A DNA stretch of 64,000 bases from Citrus sinensis (taxonomy: Eukaryota; Streptophyta; Magnoliopsida; Sapindales; Rutaceae), in contig NC_068559.1 in assembly GCF_022201045.2 (NCBI RefSeq), forward strand, positions 27,721,501-27,785,500, written 5' to 3'. Under the pieces are notes generated by a model, which made no database searches, was not told where the DNA came from, and saw nothing but the letters and a program-made list of their open reading frames with translations. The translations under genes and the position numbers were made by a program. Shown here one piece after another: positions 1-8,611 of the stretch; position 1 is the first letter of the stretch; every line of letters starts with the position of its first letter.

Positions 1-2
1 AT

Positions 3-3000
3 ATGCAGTTGTCCTTCGGCAACATGACTATGGAGCTGAACATCTTCAACATTGCCAAACAACCTCACAGTGCAGATGATGGAATTGTTGATGTGGATTT
101 AATCGAAGCATTAGTTGATGACACTTTTCTTTCAAACCTTAGTGATGATCCTTTACAAACATGTTTAACTCACTTTGGTTTTGATTTTGATTTTGATATT
201 GACAGATCGGTCGAAGAGGTCAATGCCCTACTTGACTCAGCACCATCTATGGACACTAATAAATGGAAGTCAAGAGTTGAACAACTAGCACCATCAGAGA
301 AGAAACTCATCCCATCATCAGAATCACCACCGAAACTCGAGCTCAAACCATTACCCAACACTTTGGAATATGCATTTTTGGGAGAAGAAAGTTCTCTGCC
401 GGTAATCATCTCATCATCCCTCAATGATGAACAAAAAGGTAAGTTGTTGGATATTTTAAAAGAGCACAAAGGAGCATTAGGATGGACCATAGCAGACATC
501 AAAGGTATAAATCCAGTAGACTGCATGCATTACATTCACCTTGATGAAAATGCTAAATCTACTAGGGAAATGCAACGTCGGTTAAATCCTAATATGAAAG
601 AAGTGGTTAGAACTGAAGTCCTTAAGCTATTAGATGCAGGTATCATTTACCCCATTTCTGATAGTTCATGGGTCAGTCCTATACAAGTTGTCCCCAAAAA
701 GTCAGGAGTCACAGTAGTTACGAATGCCGATAATGAATTGATACCAACTAGAGTAACTACAGGATGGCGTGTATGCATTGATTATAGAAAATTGAATTCT
801 GTCACACGTAAAGATCATTTTCCTTTACCATTTATCGATCAAATGCTTGATAGATTAGCAGGCCACGAATTTTATTGCTTTCTAGATGGTTACTCAGGAT
901 ATAATCAGATTCCCATAGCACCAAAAGATCAAGAGAAAACTACTTTCACTTGCCCTTTTGGCACATTTGCATATAGGAGAATGCCATTTGGATTATGTAA
1001 TGCACCTGCTACATTTCAACGATGTATGTTGAGCATTTTTTCTGATATGGTTGAACGATTCCTTGAAGTCTTTATGGATGACTTTTCTGTCTTTGGTGAC
1101 TCGTTTGATCAATGTTTACATCATCTAACGCTAGTTCTGCAGAGATGTACCGAGAAGAGCTTAGTCTTAAATTGGGAGAAATGCCATTTTATGGTAAAAC
1201 AAGGTATTGTTCTCGGTCACATCATTTCGAGTAAAGGTATTGAGGTTGACAAAGCCAAGGTGGATCTCATTTCTAATCTTCCTCCACCCAAAACAGTCAG
1301 AGAAGTAAGATCTTTCCTTGGGCATGCTGGTTTCTATAGACGTTTCATTAAAGATTTTAGCAAAGTTTCTAGACCCTTATGCAATTTACTTGCTAAGGAT
1401 GTACCTTTTATCTTTAATGATTCATGTCTCATGGCGTTTGAAAAATTAAAACAGTTGTTGACATCATCACCCATCATTCAGGCCCCAAACTGGAGCTTAC
1501 CATTTGAGCTCATGTGTGATGCATCTGATTATACAGTAGGAGCAGTTTTAGGACAAAGAGTTGATCGAATTCCTCATGTTATTTACTATGCTAGTATGAC
1601 ATTGAATGATGCACAGTTGAACTATTCAACTACTGAAAAAGAAATGCTAGCAGTAGTGTTTGCATTGGAAAAATTTCGATCTTATCTCATTGGTTGTAAA
1701 ATAATTGTGTTCACAGATCATGCTGCTCTTAAATATCTTCTCACAAAGAAAGATGCAAAAGCTAGACTAATTCGTTGGGTGTTACTTTTGCAGGAATTTG
1801 ACTTGGAATTCAAAGATAAGAAAGGGTCAGAAAATGTTGTGGCGGACCATCTCTCTCGTCTTCACTTTGACACAATTACAGAGCCATTAATATTAAATGA
1901 GTCATTTCCAGATGAACAATTAATGAGTGTGGAAGTATTACCTTGGTATGCTGATATAGTTAATTATCTTGTTACAGGTAAACTTCCAGAGCATTGGACC
2001 AAGCAAGACAAGATCAAATTCTTTGCGGAAATAAAGAATTTCTTTTGGGATGACCCGTATTTGTTCAAGTATTGTGCAGACCAAATTGTTAGACGATGTG
2101 TCCCAGAAAATGAAATTCAGAATATCCTTTCATTCTGCCATGAACAAGCTTGTGGAGGCCATTTCAGTGCTAAGAAAACAGCGACTAAAGTTTTACAATG
2201 TGGTTTCTATTGGCCAACACTATTTCGAGACGCTTACACTTTTTGTTCTTCATGTGATAGGTGTCAACGAATGAGGAGCATTACACGAAGGAACATGATG
2301 CCACTAAATCCAATTTTAGTGGTTGAGATTTTTGACGTATGGGGTATCGACTTCATGGGACCCTTTCCCCCTTCTTTTGGCCATCAATACATATTGGTTG
2401 GTGTTGACTACGTCTCAAAATGGGTAGAAGCAATTCCATGTAGGACCAATGATCACAAGGTGGTGATAGCATTTTTGAAAAGCAACATTGTTTCACGCTT
2501 TGGATTCCCACGAGCGATAATCAGTGATGGTGGTGCCCACTTTTGTAACAAAGCATTCAAAGCTCTTTTGACAAAGTATTCAATCACACACAAAGTGGCG
2601 ACCCCGTATCATCCGCAAACCAGTGGCCAAGTTGAGATCTCCAATCGAGAAATAAAGCACATATTAGAAAAAACGGTGAGGCCGGACAGAAAAGATTGGT
2701 CATTAAGACTTGATGATGCCTTATGGGCATATAGAACGGCTTTCAAGACCCCGATTGGGATGTCACCCTACAGGCTAGTGTATGGAAAAGCTTGCCACCT
2801 ACCTGTGGAACTCGAACATCGTGCATATTGGGCCATCAAGAAGTTCAACTTTGATATGCAGCATGCCAGCTCAGAAAGAAGATTACAACTGGCAGAACTT
2901 GAAGAAATTCGCAATGATGCATACGAAAATGCCAAGATTTACAAGCAACGAATGAAAGTCTTTCATGACAAGCACATTATGAGAAAATCTTTCACTCCAG

Positions 3001-3239
3001 GTCAGAAAGTGCTTTTGTTCAATTCTCGCTTGCACCTATTCCCAGGTAAGTTACACTCTCGTTGGTCTGGCCCATTTATTGTTCATACTGTTTTTCCACA
3101 TGGGGCAATTGAAATTAAGGACCCAAAGAACGGTGTCACGTTTAAAGTTAATGGTCAAAGATTAAAGCCATATCTAGAGTACCAACCACATGAAGAAGAC
3201 ACCGAAATAAATTTGAGTGACCCACCAAATTTGAATTGA
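3..3239 (+). CDS. pol: Ty3/gypsy pol polyprotein (RT-RNase H-integrase), partial at left
   Basis: This encodes the enzymes that copy the element's RNA into DNA and insert it. The frame is open for 1078 codons from the window edge and probably continues leftward into protease and gag. Residues about 1-190 are the acidic linker between protease and RT. RT spans about 190-370, with the active-site FMDD at 357-360. RNase H begins near 505 (CDAS) and continues to about 620. An HHCC-type zinc region lies near 705-765. The integrase core has D783, D842 and E878, a D-x58-D-x35-E spacing, with the conserved ISDGG and HPQTSGQVE blocks. A GPF-type module (RWSGPF) lies near 1020, and no chromodomain follows. 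All catalytic residues I looked for are present, so the protein could be functional. The upstream start cannot be set from this window. Confidence 0.95.
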   Translation: MQLSFGNMTMELNIFNIAKQPHSADDGIVDVDLIEALVDDTFLSNLSDDPLQTCLTHFGFDFDFDIDRSVEEVNALLDSAPSMDTNKWKSRVEQLAPSEKKLIPSSESPPKLELKPLPNTLEYAFLGEESSLPVIISSSLNDEQKGKLLDILKEHKGALGWTIADIKGINPVDCMHYIHLDENAKSTREMQRRLNPNMKEVVRTEVLKLLDAGIIYPISDSSWVSPIQVVPKKSGVTVVTNADNELIPTRVTTGWRVCIDYRKLNSVTRKDHFPLPFIDQMLDRLAGHEFYCFLDGYSGYNQIPIAPKDQEKTTFTCPFGTFAYRRMPFGLCNAPATFQRCMLSIFSDMVERFLEVFMDDFSVFGDSFDQCLHHLTLVLQRCTEKSLVLNWEKCHFMVKQGIVLGHIISSKGIEVDKAKVDLISNLPPPKTVREVRSFLGHAGFYRRFIKDFSKVSRPLCNLLAKDVPFIFNDSCLMAFEKLKQLLTSSPIIQAPNWSLPFELMCDASDYTVGAVLGQRVDRIPHVIYYASMTLNDAQLNYSTTEKEMLAVVFALEKFRSYLIGCKIIVFTDHAALKYLLTKKDAKARLIRWVLLLQEFDLEFKDKKGSENVVADHLSRLHFDTITEPLILNESFPDEQLMSVEVLPWYADIVNYLVTGKLPEHWTKQDKIKFFAEIKNFFWDDPYLFKYCADQIVRRCVPENEIQNILSFCHEQACGGHFSAKKTATKVLQCGFYWPTLFRDAYTFCSSCDRCQRMRSITRRNMMPLNPILVVEIFDVWGIDFMGPFPPSFGHQYILVGVDYVSKWVEAIPCRTNDHKVVIAFLKSNIVSRFGFPRAIISDGGAHFCNKAFKALLTKYSITHKVATPYHPQTSGQVEISNREIKHILEKTVRPDRKDWSLRLDDALWAYRTAFKTPIGMSPYRLVYGKACHLPVELEHRAYWAIKKFNFDMQHASSERRLQLAELEEIRNDAYENAKIYKQRMKVFHDKHIMRKSFTPGQKVLLFNSRLHLFPGKLHSRWSGPFIVHTVFPHGAIEIKDPKNGVTFKVNGQRLKPYLEYQPHEEDTEINLSDPPNLN

Positions 3240-3240
3240 T

Positions 3241-3324
3241 TTTTTTTTTCTATTCGTTGATTTGATTTTTCTTTCTTTCTTTTTATTATTATTCTTTTGC
3301 TAATTGAAATTGTTTTTGCATAAG
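3241..3324 (+). promoter_or_regulatory. Pyrimidine-rich tract ending in AG (possible 3' splice site 1)
   Basis: Directly after the pol stop comes a T/C-dominated tract that ends in an AG at 3323-3324, immediately upstream of the first accessory ORF. This is the composition of a plant 3' splice site. It could generate a spliced subgenomic mRNA, as for env genes of retroviruses. Only composition supports this; no transcript is visible. Confidence 0.35.
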
Positions 3325-3367
3325 TGTGTTTATTTTACCATTAAGTTTTCTCTTATCATTTTTAATC

Positions 3368-3601
3368 ATGAGTCTCATACTTAGACCGTTCCTCCTGAAC
3401 ATTCTTAAACCACTTCAACGTGTCAAAACTCATCTCAAAAGACAGATTCAATTTTGTAAAACACAACGCATTTGGACTCTACAACCACCAGAGTTAGTAG
3501 CCTATGTTGAGGGTTTAGAAAGCCAACTCAGAGACATTGAGAGAAGTGTTTACGACATCCAGTTGGAGCTTGAGGTAAATTCAATAAGAGGACGATTTTA
3601 A
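3368..3601 (+). CDS. Small basic coiled-coil-like protein of the retroelement
   Basis: I do not recognise this 77-residue ORF. From the first ATG it has a short hydrophobic start (SLILRPFLLNIL), a strongly basic stretch (about residues 15-33) and a C-terminal segment rich in E, L and R (about 40-70) that could form an amphipathic helix or coiled coil. The frame is also open upstream of the ATG to about 3326, and that extra part is very hydrophobic. If translation enters by splicing, the product could carry an N-terminal membrane segment. It lies 128 bases after the pol stop, in the position where env-like ORFs occur in some Athila elements, but it is far too short to be a full envelope protein. 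The coding status is inferred from its position between intact ORFs. Confidence 0.5.
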   Translation: MSLILRPFLLNILKPLQRVKTHLKRQIQFCKTQRIWTLQPPELVAYVEGLESQLRDIERSVYDIQLELEVNSIRGRF

Positions 3602-3646
3602 TTTTCTTTGTGTGTTTTAATTTGTTTTTCTGTTTGTGTGCTTTAG
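3601..3646 (+). promoter_or_regulatory. Pyrimidine-rich tract ending in AG (possible 3' splice site 2)
   Basis: A T-rich run follows the stop of the small ORF and ends in TTTAG at 3642-3646, about 97 bases before the ATG of the Cys-rich ORF. It is the second of three such tracts, one before each accessory ORF. Confidence 0.35.
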
Positions 3647-3742
3647 TTTGTTACCCCGGTGAAGTGGCGGATAACGGTACTCCGTGACAATCAAGTCGGT
3701 TACTTCAGTTTCCCATAATAACTGATATTCTGAGGCGAAGGT

Positions 3743-4300
3743 ATGGACAGAAACGAGATTCTAGCGAAGCTTCACAAGCGATTCCCTTCACTTCCTCAGA
3801 ATGCCCTCCTTACGATCTATAAAGCTCGGTCCGAACGCATGCGATTACTCATGAGGAATAACATACCTGCTGACATCCGTTGGTTAATCGAGGCTAAAGT
3901 ACGATCGGCAGGTGAGTTACCTCCAAAATTTATTGCATACATGCCTGGTTGTGGTAAAGGAAATTATGCAAGAAAACGACGAGCTCGAAGAATTTCTGTT
4001 GCTTGTCATAAGTGTGCCAGAATGAGTTGCAATAAAAACCCATGTTCTTTAGGAATGGTGTCTGATAACAGGGAAGATAAGATTCAATTCATTAGGGATG
4101 GCTTGAATAAGGAGTCATTGGATGATATCCTTTTGTCTCTTGAAACGCATCCGAGTGGATATGTGCAAGGAGCGATTCTCCAGTTATGGCCATTATTCCA
4201 GAAAGAGCATGCACGATATAGTCTCGGGAATCTGACTATAAACGACCCTGTTTGCCAGTTTATAAGAAAACTGGATAGGAAGCCTATCCTCGACCCATAG
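3743..4300 (+). CDS. Cys-rich basic protein, viral nucleic-acid-binding-protein-like
   Basis: This is a 185-residue ORF within the retroelement. A basic run (YARKRRARR, residues about 75-83) leads into a cysteine cluster, C88-x2-C91-x4-C96-x4-C101, and then into a mixed C-terminal half. A basic patch beside a compact four-Cys motif is the layout of the small nucleic-acid-binding proteins of carlaviruses and relatives, which are known as RNA-silencing suppressors. I make that comparison from memory and it covers only about 50 residues (70-120). The N-terminal 65 and C-terminal 70 residues match nothing I know. The ORF ends at a TAG (4298-4300), yet the same frame stays open for another 22 codons to a TAA at 4367-4369, so the stop may be a recent nonsense change or a leaky stop. 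Function is unproven. Confidence 0.6.
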   Translation: MDRNEILAKLHKRFPSLPQNALLTIYKARSERMRLLMRNNIPADIRWLIEAKVRSAGELPPKFIAYMPGCGKGNYARKRRARRISVACHKCARMSCNKNPCSLGMVSDNREDKIQFIRDGLNKESLDDILLSLETHPSGYVQGAILQLWPLFQKEHARYSLGNLTINDPVCQFIRKLDRKPILDP

Positions 4301-4439
4301 AGGGCGTTCAAGCCGTTTCTGGACGTAGAACCAGAGGAAGATGTGAGCCACAGTCGCAACTACCTGTAAATATCCTTTCACTTTACTGTTATTTTATTTC
4401 ACTATTGTTTTATTGTGTGCATTATTGTCTTTAAAAATT

Positions 4440-4506
4440 TTATTACTGTTTGTTTTTTCCTTATTACTGTTTTCTTTTTCCCTTTTACTGCTTCCTTTTT
4501 GACTAG
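4440..4506 (+). promoter_or_regulatory. Strong polypyrimidine tract ending in AG (possible 3' splice site 3)
   Basis: A long T/C tract ends in GACTAG at 4501-4506, about 134 bases before the ATG of the LOG-like ORF. It is the most convincing of the three acceptor-like tracts and would put the LOG-like ORF first on a spliced RNA. Confidence 0.4.
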
Positions 4507-4639
4507 CGAGCCACGTGCTTTACGCGTTATTTGACACTGACATGTTACCTCATACATAACTGTGATCCACTATCACCAAGACTCTTAAATGTGATTTCTT
4601 TTGTCAAACACTCACAAATTGTTTTTGAGAAATATTCCA

Positions 4640-5308
4640 ATGGCAGGTACTCCCAATAGACAATTCAAGAACATTTGTGTGCTTTCTGGATTTACCTATG
4701 GCAAACATAAAGAGTTCGTTGAGGCAGCCATAGATCTTGGTCGAAGCATAGCAGCGAGAAATTTACATTTGGTGTATGGAGGAGGTAACCGAGGGTTATC
4801 AAAAATGGTCTCCGAAGCAGCTTTTATCAGAGGAAGTCAAGTGTTAGGCATCATCCCAAGAGTCCTAAAACCATTGGGCAGTTCGTCTGACTCATCAACT
4901 GGAGAAGAGTTAGTCGTCTCAGGTATGCAAGAAAGAATAACTGAAATGCTTAATCATGCTGATGCTTTTGTTTTCCTTCCAGGAGATCTTGCAACACTAG
5001 AGGCACTTATGACACTAGCATCTTGGGCCCATCTACACATTCACCAGAAACCCATCGGTTTGTTAAATGTCAATAACTTTTATGATGGCTTTATCGCATT
5101 TCTTAACCATGCAATAAAAAACTATTTCATTCCCGCTAATGTGAAAAAACTCTTTATTTGTGCTCACACTGCTAATGAGCTACTGGATCTATTACAAGCT
5201 TATAGACCGGAGCCAGACCCCTGGACCTTTGTGTTGGAGCGTCCAAATAATGATGGTAACAGTAGCAGCAGTAAGAAGTACAAATTAGATTTAACTCTCC
5301 GCCTGTAA
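4640..5308 (+). CDS. LOG-like lysine-decarboxylase-fold protein captured by the retroelement, catalytic motif degenerate
   Basis: From the ATG at 4640 this encodes 222 residues, close to the usual length of plant LONELY GUY proteins, which release active cytokinin bases from their riboside 5'-monophosphates. Recognisable family blocks are ICVLSGF near the N terminus, LVYGGGNRGL (about 44-53), GIIPRVL, MQERITEM (about 96-103), ADAFVFLPG (about 108-115), WAHLHIHQKPIGLLNV (about 129-144) and a C-terminal FI-type helix. The catalytic signature, normally PGGxGTxxE, reads PGDLATLEA (114-122). Two glycines are replaced and the final Glu is Ala, while the Arg in the MxxR block is kept. Ordinary LOG activity is therefore unlikely. 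A nucleotide-binding or decoy role, or relaxed constraint, are alternatives. It has no introns, unlike plant LOG genes, and sits between pol and the 3' LTR, so it looks like a retro-captured host gene. Confidence 0.85.
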   Translation: MAGTPNRQFKNICVLSGFTYGKHKEFVEAAIDLGRSIAARNLHLVYGGGNRGLSKMVSEAAFIRGSQVLGIIPRVLKPLGSSSDSSTGEELVVSGMQERITEMLNHADAFVFLPGDLATLEALMTLASWAHLHIHQKPIGLLNVNNFYDGFIAFLNHAIKNYFIPANVKKLFICAHTANELLDLLQAYRPEPDPWTFVLERPNNDGNSSSSKKYKLDLTLRL

Positions 5309-5491
5309 ATATTTTCTTCTGTGTTGCACCACCCAGGTGATGTCTTCTAAACTCTACTTCTTTCATTTCAAACATTGAGGACAATGTTTCGTTCTGGTTG
5401 GGGGGAGGGAATAGTCGACAATTGTGAAATTTTGGTTAAGTTTTTACTAATTTTTTGTTGTAGAAACTAACTGTTGCTAACTTTTTGTGTT

Positions 5492-5537
5492 GAAGATGGC
5501 TGAATATGGAGTGTAGTTACTCTAGAAACGCATCTTC
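5492..5537 (+). repeat. 46-bp hairpin-capable direct repeat, copy 1
   Basis: The unit starts GAAGATGGCTGAATATGG and ends with CATCTTC. The outer GAAGATG and CATCTTC are complementary and would close a stem-loop in RNA. Copy 2 is at 5678-5723, and the two differ at a single base that I can see. Confidence 0.75.
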
Positions 5538-5677
5538 ATTGTTTGAAAAAAAAAATTCAAAAAAAATAAAATAAAATAAAAAAATTCAGACATTTTCTTT
5601 TTCTTTATTATGTGTTTATGTTTATTTTTCTTCTTTAATTTCTCCTCTATAAATATACATTTTCCAACTTTTGAGTC

Positions 5678-5723
5678 GAAGATGGCTGAATATGGAGTGT
5701 AGTTCCTCTAGAAACGCATCTTC
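5678..5723 (+). repeat. 46-bp hairpin-capable direct repeat, copy 2
   Basis: Second copy of the unit at 5492-5537, again bounded by GAAGATG and CATCTTC and again followed by an A-run. Near-identity within otherwise unalignable A-rich spacer suggests recent duplication or selection on the RNA structure. Confidence 0.75.
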
Positions 5724-6350
5724 TTTTAAAAAAAAAAAAATCATTTTCGTTTTCTATCATTTTACGTGTAACTTTTCTAATTAGTTTTTATACATCATTT
5801 TCACATTTCTGCATGCATATTTTCCTTTCATGTTTAGAATAGGTTGGGGGGTAGAATGATGTTTAAAAAAAAAAAATGTGTGATTTGTTTTAACATTGGA
5901 TGACATGATTAATTTCAAATTTTAGTATTTGTATTATCTTTGGTCTTAAGTGATGTTACGCTATGTTTGCTACTTTACATGTTGATGTCGGAGACAAATG
6001 TGAGTTGCTTGAAGGAATGAACATGTCATAATAAGTGCCAAGTGAGTTGTTGAGCCTATCATTTTCTTGGAGAGTAACCCTTTTGCCCATTCTCTATACA
6101 GCTTAGCAGTTTATTATTTTATACACGATCTCTAGATTTCTTTTGAGTTAACCCTTTAAAAAAAATGGTAAAATTAAAAAAAAAAAGAAAAAAGAAAAAA
6201 ATGTGTGTTACTACATTGGGAGGCCCATCTAACTAGTAGATATGGATAATTATTTAGAGCCCTAAAAGACGATGGAAAGGCCATCTTTGATCCGTTTGAG
6301 CCTTTCTAGCCATCCCTGTTATTAAATATCCATAGTTACCCCTTTTGAGC

Positions 6351-6389
<39 letters not shown>

Positions 6390-7262
6390 TCTTTGTCAAC
6401 TTATCATCTTGACCCACTCCGATTTGGAGTATTACCCAATGTCTTTTAAGTCCCATCCCTATTTATGTTTGAGAAAATGTAAATAATTATGTTGTTCAGT
6501 GAAGTTATGCCAAATAAAAGCAAAAAAAAAAAAAAAAAAAACAAAACAAAACAAAAGTTGTTGTTTCAAAAGAATAAAAATAACAATAATAGGTGAAATC
6601 CACCTTGCAACTTCCAAAAAAAAAAAAAAAATTCTGCATTTTTCTCAAACATACACTTTGTTTTCCTTATTTCCTTTCTTTGTTAGCCATATCCCTAGCC
6701 TACGTTACGTCCTAATAAAAGTCCTTCTTGATTTTAGGGAACTATAGTTTGAAGTAGAAGCTAGTTATATGGGCTAAAAAGATGTAGTGATGCATAAAAA
6801 AAAAAAAAAAAGATAAATAAAGTGGGTTGACTAACATTTTATTTGACTTGAGATCGTATTATTTATAAGCTGAGGGCATATTTATTTCATCTTGGTGAGA
6901 GCATGTGATATCATTTCTTTATTATTTTCTCTCTCAATTACCATTCATTGGAGTGACTATGTTTATTGGGTTTTAATTTCTTTGTGAGAGTGTCACCACT
7001 TCCAGTGAGATTTTGGGGTTTGACATGTCATTCTTGAGAGTAGCTAAAACAAAGTCTACTGGGCTAATTCATGTGGATGGTTGATGTGGGTGTGATGTTG
7101 CTTTAGACTGGAGATAATGCTTATACTTTTATTTGATTGCTATCATTAATCTGATGGAATAAATACGAGTGTTTCTATTAAAACAAAAAAAAAATTATTT
7201 TGAATTTGAATTTTGTTTTCGCTTTATTTGCTAGGGACTAGCAATAAGCTGGTTGGGGGGTG

Positions 7263-8611
7263 TGTTGAGTGTTAGAAAATGCATATTTATAAAGGAGAAA
7301 ACCGTCATTTTACATTTTAAGTCTTACTAACAACCCTTACTTTTATATATTTAACCTTCTTGTGATTTAATTACATGTGTTTTATTTTAATTAAGTATTT
7401 TATGTATTTTAGGGGCATTATAGTCATTTCACAATAAAGGAGGATCAGACGGCAAAACGGACATCACTTTTGAACTCAGGACGGTCGAAAACCTTAAGAG
7501 GAGCATAAAAGGAAAAATGGCACTATTCACATGTACGGTACTATTCACGTGTACGGTACTGTATACGTTACTATTCACGACACTGTTCACATAGACGGAT
7601 GATGACGTGGCATTGACCGATGATGTGGCATTGACTGATGAGGTGTCACGATCCTGTTGGACTAAAATTCTTATGTACTGTTGATGGTGACGTGGCAGCA
7701 TATCAGTGGACGAAAAATCTCGCGTACGGTGCATGCATCACACAGGATTATTTTCAACCAAACCGCGTTACTGTTCATCCGGGTCAAACCGCGTTACTGT
7801 TCAAAGTCGGGTCAAACCGTGTTACTGTTCATCCGCGTGGTCAAACCGTGGACTGTTGACTGATGACGTGGCGCAATCCTGAGCGTCCAAACTGTTTTTA
7901 ATCCGATGGCCATGATTTACTCCATGTATCTATAAAAAGGGGGCCTCCCCCCCCTAATTGGATATCTCTGAATCCATTTTTGGGATCCATTTTCTGTAAT
8001 TCCCTCTCCATCTTGTATTTTCTTCGTATTTTAATAAATTCCCATTTTGCCCCTAGTTCAATTATGAGTGGCTAATTTTCTTTCAAGCTTGGGTTGAAGG
8101 TGAAGTCTCAACATGTGTCATGGGCTTAATTTGGTAAATTTACTTTCTCTTCCCCTCTAGTTTTTGTGGATGTTTTGACTTCTCGTCGACAAATAATACT
8201 AATCTTGTCTAGTACCGCCTTGGTTACACCGGCTCTCTAGTATAAGGTTATTATTATTTGGCACGATAAGCCCTTAGCACCATATTGATTAGAGCGTGGT
8301 TCATGAGGTGTGGATTCCCCCCTCATGATTTAATTGGCATTAATACGGATTATTTAGCCCATGATGCATGTTGATACGGATCCAGATACCCAAGTACGTC
8401 ATTTCAATAGAATTATCTTCAATTTATTCTCGCCATTTTAATTTAAGTTTTAGCATATACCAAATTATTTCCACCATAAATCCAACAACCCATTTACAAC
8501 ATTAATTCTACACAATTAAAATCCACCTCCTCGTGGGATCGACACTCGTCACCATAGATCTATACTACAATAGATTCGTACGCTTGCGAGTACATTAAAA
8601 TTTGCACAACA
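7263..8611 (+). repeat. 3' LTR of the Ty3/gypsy element (1349 bp)
   Basis: The LTR starts TGTTGAGTG just after the G-rich polypurine tract and ends GCACAACA, so the termini form the inverted pair TGTTG/CAACA. The region near the end contains CCTCGTGGGATCGACAC and TTGCGAGTAC, sequences I associate with the U5 end of this plant gypsy lineage. A TATA box lies at 7931-7940, and AATAAA-type signals are near 8033. The U3 part holds short tandem motifs around ACTATTCAC and TTACTGTTCA. The right edge is confirmed because the interrupted LINE reading frame resumes at 8612. Confidence 0.88.
7603..7940 (+). promoter_or_regulatory. LTR promoter: three TGACGTGGC motifs and a TATA box
   Basis: TGACGTGGC occurs at 7603-7611, 7688-7696 and 7864-7872, upstream of TATAAAAAGG at 7931-7940. 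TGACG and ACGT cores are known binding sites of plant bZIP factors (as-1/ABRE-like), which respond to stress and hormones. Between them lie repeated TTACTGTTCA and GGTCAAACCG units. Transcription would be expected to start about 25-35 bases after the TATA box. Binding itself is inference. Confidence 0.6.

Larger units (their letters stand above)
5309..7262 (+). other. 3' non-coding region of the retrotransposon with purine tracts
   Basis: This stretch has no credible ORF. It holds many A-runs, two 46-bp hairpin repeats (annotated separately) and three G-rich tracts preceded by GGTT: near 5396, 5842 and 7251. The last, ending in GGGGGG at 7260 next to the LTR start, is the likely polypurine tract used to prime plus-strand DNA. 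Long non-coding 3' regions are usual in Tat/Athila elements. Confidence 0.7.
1..8611 (+). mobile_element. Ty3/gypsy (Tat/Athila-like) LTR retrotransposon, 3' part
   Basis: The window opens inside a large LTR retrotransposon. Visible parts in order are the end of the pol ORF (reverse transcriptase, RNase H, integrase), three further ORFs on the same strand, about 1.95 kb of non-coding sequence, a purine tract just before 7263, and a 3' LTR ending at 8611. The 5' LTR, primer-binding site, gag and protease lie left of the window, so the left target-site duplication cannot be read. Pol order RT-RH-IN without a chromodomain, plus additional ORFs after pol, fits the Tat/Athila branch of plant Ty3/gypsy elements. 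The element is nested in a LINE fragment that resumes at 8612. The uninterrupted pol frame argues for a recent insertion. Comparing this LTR with the missing 5' LTR would date it. Confidence 0.93.

Noticed and set aside
170..526. Antisense ORF of 118 codons opposite the pol linker
   Set aside because: It mirrors the acidic, Ser-rich linker of the real pol frame. Tat elements can have antisense ORFs, but this one has no start context or known product.
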